26,554 nt of DNA, from positions 397,774 to 424,327 of the forward strand of contig MU646625.1 in NCBI GenBank assembly GCA_026770585.1, given 5' to 3'. This DNA is from Baffinella frigidus. Lineage: Eukaryota; Cryptophyceae; Cryptomonadales; Baffinellaceae. Both the position numbers and the translations under genes were made by a program. This document shows, piece by piece, positions 1 to 9,000 of this stretch (within the stretch, counting starts at the first letter, position 1; every line of letters starts with the position of its first letter). The notes below the pieces were generated by a model, which had not been told where the DNA came from, made no database searches, and saw nothing but the letters and a program-made list of their open reading frames with translations.

Positions 1-3000
1 TCCATGACCCAGACGATAGAATCGACGTCTTCAAACCGCTCCTTGTTGGTGGCGAAATGCAGCGCGACATACGGTGATTTGGTCCAGTCCAGGAGCCGCG
101 TTGGCAGCCTGATTTCGTGTTTCGTTCAGACTGAGTAAAATCGGGCCCCTCATAAATGTATTGTAGTTGCTGTTTTGCACTAGATTTCCTGTTTTAAATG
201 TGTTTTGTGGCGAGCGCAGTTTTAATCAGGTAGGGCTGGAATCGACACGTCCAGGAATCGCGGTCACGTCCAGGAATCGCGTCGGGGGCATGCCAAACGG
301 CGCGGTTTCAGCGCCGCGAATGAAAGTTCACACAGTGATGCTGCACTAGTGCGAGCATGCTCCTTGTTCGTGGCGAAATGCAGCGCGACATACGGTGATT
401 TGGTCCAGTCCAGCAGCCGTGTTGGCAGCCTGTTCAGGGTTTAGGGTTTAGGGTTTGGGGTTTAGGGTTCAGGCGAGGGTTAAGGATTTAGTGATTTTTT
501 TTTTGTATACATTGTTTTTTTTCGTAGGATTTAGGGTTTAGATACCGTTCGGGCCGAGGTCGTTAGAGTTTTGGGTTCCAGGATGGAGGGTAGTCGTGAT
601 GCTGGGCGAGGGCCAACCACTTCCAGAGGGAGGTGTCGTCCCTCTTCAAGTACTTCTTGAAGCTCAAACCCTAAAGGCGTACTTTTGGAAGCTCAAACCC
701 TCAACCCTAAACTCGAACCCCTAAACCCTCACAGTCCGAACGGTACCTAAACCGTAAACCGTACACCCAATACCCTCGACACTGAACCCACAGGTGCCCG
801 TGATGGTGGGCAAGCGCGAGCCACTCCCAGAGCGAAGCGTCATCCTTCAGCCCCGAGATTCCACACGCCTACTTCTTACACCCTCACCCCATCCCTAAAC
901 CCTACACCCTATACCATTACGGCCCGAACGGTACCTACACCGTAAACCATACACCCAATACCCAATACACTAAACCCTACACACTCAGGTACCCGTGGTG
1001 GTGGGCAATCGCGAGCCACTCCCAGAGCGACGCATGACCCTTCAGCCCCGAGATCCCACACGCGTACTTCTTACACCCTAACCCCTCAACCCTATACCCC
1101 TCACCCTTCACCCTATACCCTACACCCTTCGCCCCTAACCTTACACTTACACTCTAAACCCTAGACACTAAACCGCGTACCCGTGATATTGGGCGAGTGC
1201 GAGCCACTCCCAGAGCGACGCATCATCCTTGAGGCGTTCTCGAGTGGGACCCATCATCCTTGAGGCCCAAAACCCCGTAGGCGTATTTCTTGAAGCCCAA
1301 ACCTTGAACCCTACACCCTAAACCCTAAACCATATGCCCTGCACCCTTCATCCTACACCCTTCACCCTACACCCTAAACACTACGCCCTCAACGGACCCT
1401 ACGCCCTCAACAGGTACCCGTGATGTTGAGCGAGGGCCAGCCACTCCCACAGAGAAGCGTCGTCTTTCAGCCCCGAAATCCCGTACGCGTACTTCTTGAA
1501 GCTCTCGAAGATCCCCTGCCCCAGCGGATTTCGGGGTTAGGATTTGGGGTTTAGAGTTTAGTGAGGGTTTAGGATCTAGGGGTCCGAAGCCAGGTTTTAA
1601 TTTTTCCAGGGCTTACAGTGGGCGGACACGCATAGGATGGCCATCCACTTCGCAGCCAACGGGGTCTTCACGGATACAGTCCATCTAAACGATTTTTACT
1701 AGAATCTTACCCATTGCCCTGGATCCTAACCGGAATTTCGCCAGGTGTAATTTTGTGCGGAACGTAGAACCTACAGGCAACGTGACAAGCGTCATCCTAG
1801 AGGCCCGAGATCCCGTTCGCGTACTTCTCGAAGCTCTTGAAGATCCCCTGCAAAGGCGGGTTTAGGGGTTAGTGTTCAGGGCGCCTTCTTTCTAGGGCTT
1901 AGGGCCCAGGGTCGAGGGTGCTACAAAAACCGTCTTCTCGCTATGGTCGCCTGCATCAGGTGATGTATGTTTGAGAGATCCTCTATGCTCACGAGCGTTG
2001 CAAACGAGTGCCGCAAAGTGTTGATAACTGCTACCACTTCGCTCTTTCGTGGCCACGAACGAGAGGCACGACACCTCCTCGAGGCGTACCCATGATGGTC
2101 ACGGGCAAGCCCTAACCCCTCAACCCTATACCCTTCACCCTATACCCTGCACCCTTCGCCCCTAACCTTACACTTACACTCTAAACCCTAGACACTAAAC
2201 CACGTACCCGTGATGGTGGGCAAGCGCGAGCCACTCCCAGAGCGACGCAGCATCCTTCAGCCCCGAGATCCCGCACGCGTACTTCTAAAACCCGAACCCC
2301 ATCTCAAAAAAACACCAGATGTGTTTTTCCTCCTTGGTGTGGATCCCCGCCTCGAGTGGCCAGGGCAGGCTCGGTACCAGGGAACGGTCTTTATCCGGGG
2401 AAACCTATTTTTCTTTCATTTGATGGCAATGAAAATTACCACACAGTTCGTTCTTACTAGTAATATTAAAGCATTCGTGTAGTAATTTTCATTGGGATCA
2501 AATGAAAGAAAAATGAAAGAAAAATAGGTTTTCCCGGATAAGTCTGTCTCTGCCTGGTTGACCAACTACTCTCAAGATGACATCCTTTGTTCGTGGAAGG
2601 AATCCGTCAACTTTCGTCAAGGAACCCGTCAACTTTCTGGGAGGGGTACCTCCTCGAGGCGTCTTGCCTGTCACATCTGGTGTTTTTTCTCCTCCGGGTC
2701 CACCTCCCCCACGACCTCAACATCCAATGTCGGATACGTGACTTGTGGCGAATTGCGGGGGAATTCCGCGATGTCTCTCCCAAAGTGGCCGAGTCGGCCA
2801 CTTTCTATGGTGCAAACCATAGAAAGACTGTGTTTCGCCAAGCTCAACCCTAGGCACGTGCGTGGCAGGCGCTGGAAGTGTTTGGTCGATTTGGTGAAGC
2901 AAGTGGAGAGAAGGCTAAGTGGAACCTCTTCGAGGCGTCGTGCCTCGCGCATTTGGTGCTTTTTCTCCTCCGGATCCACCTCCACGACCGGCCCCTCCTT

Positions 3001-6000
3001 CTCGCCTATCAGCCTGCAGGGCCATCCAGGTTTTACACGGTGTACGGTTGTTTTAATCGGGGTTTTGTACATTGTTATACGGTTGGTATACGTTGTTATA
3101 CGGTTGTTATACGGTTGTTATACGAACCCGTATAGCGATTAGGGATGTTCTCCTCTGCGTCCACCTCCACGACCGCCCCCTCCTTCTCGCCAATCAGCCT
3201 GCAGGGCCATCCAGTTGTTACCCGTTTGATTGTATACGGTTGTTATACGTTGTTATACGGTTGTTACACGTTGTTATGCGGTTGTTATGGAGTTGGTATA
3301 CGTAAAACGCACAACGATTATACGTAAACCGTATAGCGATTAGGGAATTCGCTTCTCTGCGTCCACCTCCACGACCGTCGAGGTTGACCCCTCCTTCTCG
3401 TCTATCAGCCTGCGGGGATGTAGGGTTTAGGGTTTAGGGTTGAGGGTTGAGGGTTTAGGGTTTAGGGTTTAGGGGTTAGGGTTTAGGGTTTAGGGTTTAG
3501 GGTTTGGGGTTCAGGGTGTAGGGTCTCGGACCCCCCCCCCTCCTTCTCGCCAATCAGCGTGCGGTGATTTAGGGTTTAGGGTTTAGAGCGCGTGGTTTAG
3601 GGTTAAGGGCTCCACCAAGCCCCCCTCCTTCTCGACTATCAGCCTACGGGGGGGTTAGGGTCTAGGGTTTAGGGTTCACAGGTTAGGTACAGTGAGAGTG
3701 AGAACCCTCCTCCTCGCCTGTCCGTTTGTGGGAGTTGATCAAAGTGATTGAGGGATCAAGTGCTGAGAGATTAGAGTTAAGGGTTGAGGGTTTGGGGTGT
3801 AGGGCTCCACGACCCCCCCCCCCTCCTTCTCACCTATCAGCCTGTGCAGTGAGTTAGGGTTTAGGGGTGTAGGCTTTAGGGTTTAGGGTTTAGGGGTTAG
3901 GGTTTAGGGTTTAGGGTTTAGTGTTCAGTGTTCAGTGTTTGGGGGTTAGGGTTTTGGGTTTGGCTCACGTACCGCTGAAAGATGGTCAGAAGGTCCATCG
4001 AGGAATACAAGTACATTGGACCTACCCTAACACATACCCGTCGGGGCTGGACTGATTGAGTATGTGTGGAGGGTAGGTATGTGTTATGGTGTCCACCCTT
4101 CAGGCATACTTCCTTGCAGGGGGAAATCGGGGGCCGGCCGAAGGAGTATGTGTGGAGGGTAAGTATGTGTTACGGTAGCCTGTGTTAGGGTAGGTGGACT
4201 GTATATTATAATATACTTGGTAACATATTATAAAGTTGATAGTAGAGGTATTATCCACACAGCGGGCTTCGAAGGGATTTTCGGCCCAAATCGGGCCACC
4301 TTTCCCGTCACCTTATCCGCAGGAACCCCCCCATGCCCCTACGGGTTTCCTACGGTAGGGTTCTAGGTCTTATCGCTCAGGGGTTATTCAAGATCCCTGC
4401 GAAGTCCGCCGTGTGGAATGAGTGGGCCACGCACCGCTGAAAGCTGGTGAGAAGATCCATCGAAGAATCGCACACGCTTGGTAGAGCCTGACCTGCCCCC
4501 CAATATCCTAGCTCTGCCGCAGAGCTCGAAACCTGCAGCATATCCCAGCTCTGCCTCACTCGGGTCGACCGACTATCCTTAAGTTGACATGCTGGGTCCG
4601 CGGTACACATCCGTTAACTTTGGAGCGGGAACGAGCCCGGGGGAAGCAAATTGGTGAGCACAAATAGACCGAGACGGATCTAGAAGGTTTGGGTCACGCA
4701 CCGCTGAAAGCTTGTGAGAAGATCCATCGACGAATCGCACACTCCCCGGTAGAGCTTCACCTGCCCCCCCCATCAACTTTAGACGGAGCGGCAACAACTT
4801 TAGACGGGCCTGCGATAACAACTTTAGACTGGCGTGCGATGACAACTTTGGACTGAGGTGCGAGAATCACTTTGGACTGGCTTGCGATAAAAACTTGAGA
4901 CTGACTCTTGACAACAACTTTAGACTGACTTGTGGTAACAACTTTAGACTGGCTTGCGATAACAACTTTAGACTTGGTTGGGATGACAAAGTCGGAGTTA
5001 CCCATCCCGCAATCAACTTTAGACTGATTTGCGATAACGCAAAAGTTGACGAGGTGGGAGCCCCCCAGGTACGAAGCCGGAAACACAAATCTAATCTCCA
5101 TAAAACATTAATCAATTGCTTTTGGGTAACGAAAATTACTGCACGATTTGCTCATAAAAGTAATAGTAAAGCATTTGTGTAGTAAATTTCGTTGCGCCAA
5201 AAGCAATTAATTACTACTTTTGTGGAGATGAAATCTCAAGAACTACAGATTCAGTGAGTGCTTTCTGCTACAAGGAGGTAATGTCGAAAGCCAACGCTAG
5301 CTATGGACTCAAGCCCACCGCTAGATGTCGACTTGGGGTTCTAAGAGGGTTTTAAAAGCAAGTTTGTGTGTTTTAAAGAGCTAAATTGTTTTGTATTGTA
5401 AATTTTGTACCGAGTCGCGTCCAAATAAGTCTGCCGCTAGCGTAGGCTTTCAGCATGAGAGGGTGGTATCCGCCCCGATTTGTGTGTGAGATATCCAGAA
5501 CTCGGAAAATCCAAGAGACAATGGTCAAACCTTCAAATGGTCAAAGACCAGGGGGCAGATGGGTGTGGCGGACCGGGCGGCGCTTGCTTTTTTAGCCTCC
5601 GACATTGTTGCTGTGGAACAGCACGCCGTCCAGGCCCGATTTGTGTGTGAGATTTCCGGAAATCGAAAATTCCAGGAGCCAATCTTCAATCCGCAAATGG
5701 CCATTTTGACCATTTTCGTTTTGTCAAAACGAAAATGGTCAAAACTTCACGTGGGAGGGCGGGTGGGTGGGCCGGACCGGGCGGCGCTTGCTTTTCGAGC
5801 CTCCGGTATTGTCGCTGTGAAACAGCATGTCGTTGAGGTCGTTCCAATTCTTCGCCACCAAAGTCTCCCCTGTTTGGGGTTTGGGGTTTGGGGTTTGGGG
5901 TTTGGGGTTTGGGGTTTGGGGTTTGGGGTTTGGGGTTTGGGGTTTGGGGTTTGGGGTCTGCCGAACCCCCAACCCCCTTTGCCACTAGCGTCGTCCCTGT

Positions 6001-9000
6001 ATCCGATGCGGGCGCGTTTCGTAAGGCTCATATATTATTGGCCTTACTCAACTTGAGGCTGGCAGGCCTATCCAGAACCTGTATCGAGAGCAATGAACAA
6101 GAGAGAGCATCTCGCCTGCTGAGCGTTAGGGTTTAGGATTTATGGTTTGAGGTTTAGGGTTTAGGGTTTAGGGTTTAGGGTTCAGGGTTTAGGGTTTAGG
6201 GTTTGCCGAAAGCCTAACCCCCTTCGCCTCTAGCGACGCCCCTGCCGAGCGTGAATGCTATCACCCACTGATGTAGCGCGACACCACTTCGCACGAGAGA
6301 GTCAAAACACGCCTTTGATCTGGGAGATACAATATGCCGTGATTCGAAAAATTATGGCATATTTTCAAAACGAGACATTCAGATGGCATATTTTCAAAAT
6401 AATGTGACATTTCGTTGACCTGGAGAGATAATCCACACAACGGGCTACGCAGGGAAAAAACGTCAAAATCTAACCCGTTTTCCGCTACCTTATTGGTAGG
6501 AACCCTCCTTATGTCCCTACAAACTGCCTACCGTAGGGTCAAAACCCCCCCGTCAAAATCTGACCCGTTTCCCGCTTCCTTATTGGTAGGAACCATCCCT
6601 ATGTCCCTGCGGATTGCCTACCGTAGGGTCCTAGGTCTTGTCGCTGAGGGGTTGTTCAAAATCCGTTTGAAGTCCGCTGTGTGGTATACGATTTCAATCT
6701 CATCACCCCAACCAGCATGGCTATGAAGGTACCTTGCTCGGGTAGCAAGGGGGCAAACGGATCGGGTAATTTCTAGCTAGCCTTCCAAAAGGGAAGTCTA
6801 GCGCCCACAAATTGGACGCGACTGGTACAAATTTTCAATTCGAACCCGATCCGTTTACCCCCTCGCTATCCGGCCAAGGGGCTGGCACAGTGGCGTTGGT
6901 GAACCGGCGTTGCTCTACGGTGGCTTGCGAAAGGTAGAGCGGTGTCCCCGTCTGTTGACCACGCGAAAAGAATGAAACAATCTCATCCGGACAAGTATCC
7001 AAGTTGAACACGATTTGGCAACGAAAATTACTACACAATTGCTGCATACAAGCAATAATAAAAAAATCGTGTAGTAATTTTCGTAGCCAAATCGTGTTCA
7101 AGTTGAATACTCACTGGGATTAAATCGCAAACGTTGATGATGCTGGTACCAAACGGTCAACTGCACTGCCAGGGCGGAGTTGTTGTGTTAGTCAACTCAC
7201 CTGCGAATGTGTAGTAAAGAAGTACCCATTACGGGTACCTCGTTTCTAAGTTGACAGCTTTTGTGGGTGAATTGACTTTTACAAAATATCCGGCCTGGCA
7301 GTGAACTGTTGGCAACGTTTCATTCTTTTCGTGGCCAACAGATGAAAAACCCGCTCTAAGGGTCTCCGCACGGTGGACTAAGAGGGTTCCGACTACGCGG
7401 AATTGCGCGGGTTACGTGACCAAATTTGCACAGGAAAATCCGTAAAGTTGATTGCCCCATGGCAACTTGACTTTTGGTGAAAGGTCCGTAGTCCACCGTG
7501 TGGATTGGGGTTGGGTAGATGGGTACCGCGCATGCCTTCAATATCTCTCCTCACGCCCGCGTCCTGCCATGCGTTTGCGAATAGAAGGACGAAACGCGAA
7601 TAGAGGGACGTGAATACAGGGACACTTGCGAATAGAGAGACGAAACGAACTCGTGTGTCGTAATTTGGGATTGTAGAAGATAAGGGACTGTTTTGGTTGG
7701 GCAAGATGGGTACCGCGCATGCCTTCAATCTCCTCACGTCCGCGTCATGCCGTGTTCTACCCTAAACCCTGAATCTTAAAATCCCAAAACCTAAACCCGA
7801 AACCCACGGGGTGGGTAGCGGGGGTACGTAAGAGTCTATTCGGGTTGGGTAAGTTGGGTAAGGAAGGGTCTGTTGGGGTTGGGTAGAAGGTAAGGGTCTA
7901 TAGGGGGTGGGTAGGATCCTAGAAGATGATAATCTGGTGGGGGTGGGTCAGATGGGTACCGCGCATGCCTTCAATCTCTCGCTTCACGTCCGCGTCCTGT
8001 CATGCGTTGCGGGTTCAGGTTTTGGGGGGTTACGGTTCAGGGTTTCTAGCTCTGCCCCACTTAGATTTGGGCTCGCCATTATTTCGCCCCCCCCCCGAAA
8101 TTTCACAGGTGAATTTTTCATGGGGGGTGTGTCAAAATTCACGTGTGAAATTTCGGGGGGGGGGGTGAAATAATGGCGAGCCCAAATTTACTGGGACTGA
8201 GCTAGAGTTTAGGGTTTAGGGTTTAGGGTAGAACACGGCCGGTGCCCCCTAGGCACAATTCATAGGGTAACGTCCTGAAAATCGGGTAGTTAAGCCTACG
8301 GTATTGCCTACGGTAGGCTGTAGGGGCCTAGGGGGGTCCTATGAAAACTAGGTCATAGGGGGCCTACGGCCTACCGTCGATACCGGAGGCCTAAGTACCC
8401 GGTTTTCAGGACGTGACCCTATTTTATCTCACACAATCTATTTAGTAATTGGTTTTAGAAAGTCAAATCCCCCCAAAAATCGATAACCTAATATTTTATT
8501 TAGTAATAGTGAACAATAAATTGACGGTTTTGTGGAGGAGTTGACTTTCTAAAACCAATTAATAAATAGATTGTGTTAGATAATATTAGAATGTCCGCCA
8601 GATCGCCGTCCCTCCCGACCTCATGTGGAAACCTTTTTAATGTAAAAAAAATCGGCAACGAAATTTATTACACATAACGATCTTTACTTGTAATATCAAA
8701 GCAAACATGTAGGAATTTTCACTGAAATTCAGTTTTTAAATTAAAAACGTTTCCCCATGAGACCCTCCCGAGGAAGGACTGAGGCAGATCTCGTACCTTG
8801 GATTCGAGCCAGGGTACCACCAACCCTCACGGAAAAACCAAATCGTCGATTTTCAGACCTCACATTTACGTTGCCAGCCAGGCGAATTCGCCTGGCTGTG
8901 TTAATTTAAGTCCCAATCTTGGTACAAAATTAACTTTCGGGAACAGGTCGAAATCAATCGATTTGGTCCCTCCGTGAGGGTTGGTGGAGGAGTCTCTGCT

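Noticed and set aside
2558-3142. A 194-codon plus-strand frame
   Set aside because: Antisense to FRG exon 6 and its echo; the minus strand has the conserved reading frame and matching splice sites.
3418-3520. A chromosome end marked by telomere repeats
   Set aside because: The repeats are short, degenerate, in both orientations and scattered inside introns throughout the window; they are interstitial.
5559-6056. A 165-codon plus-strand frame including VWGLGFG repeats
   Set aside because: It is opposite to FRG exon 4, its echo and the TTTGGGG array.
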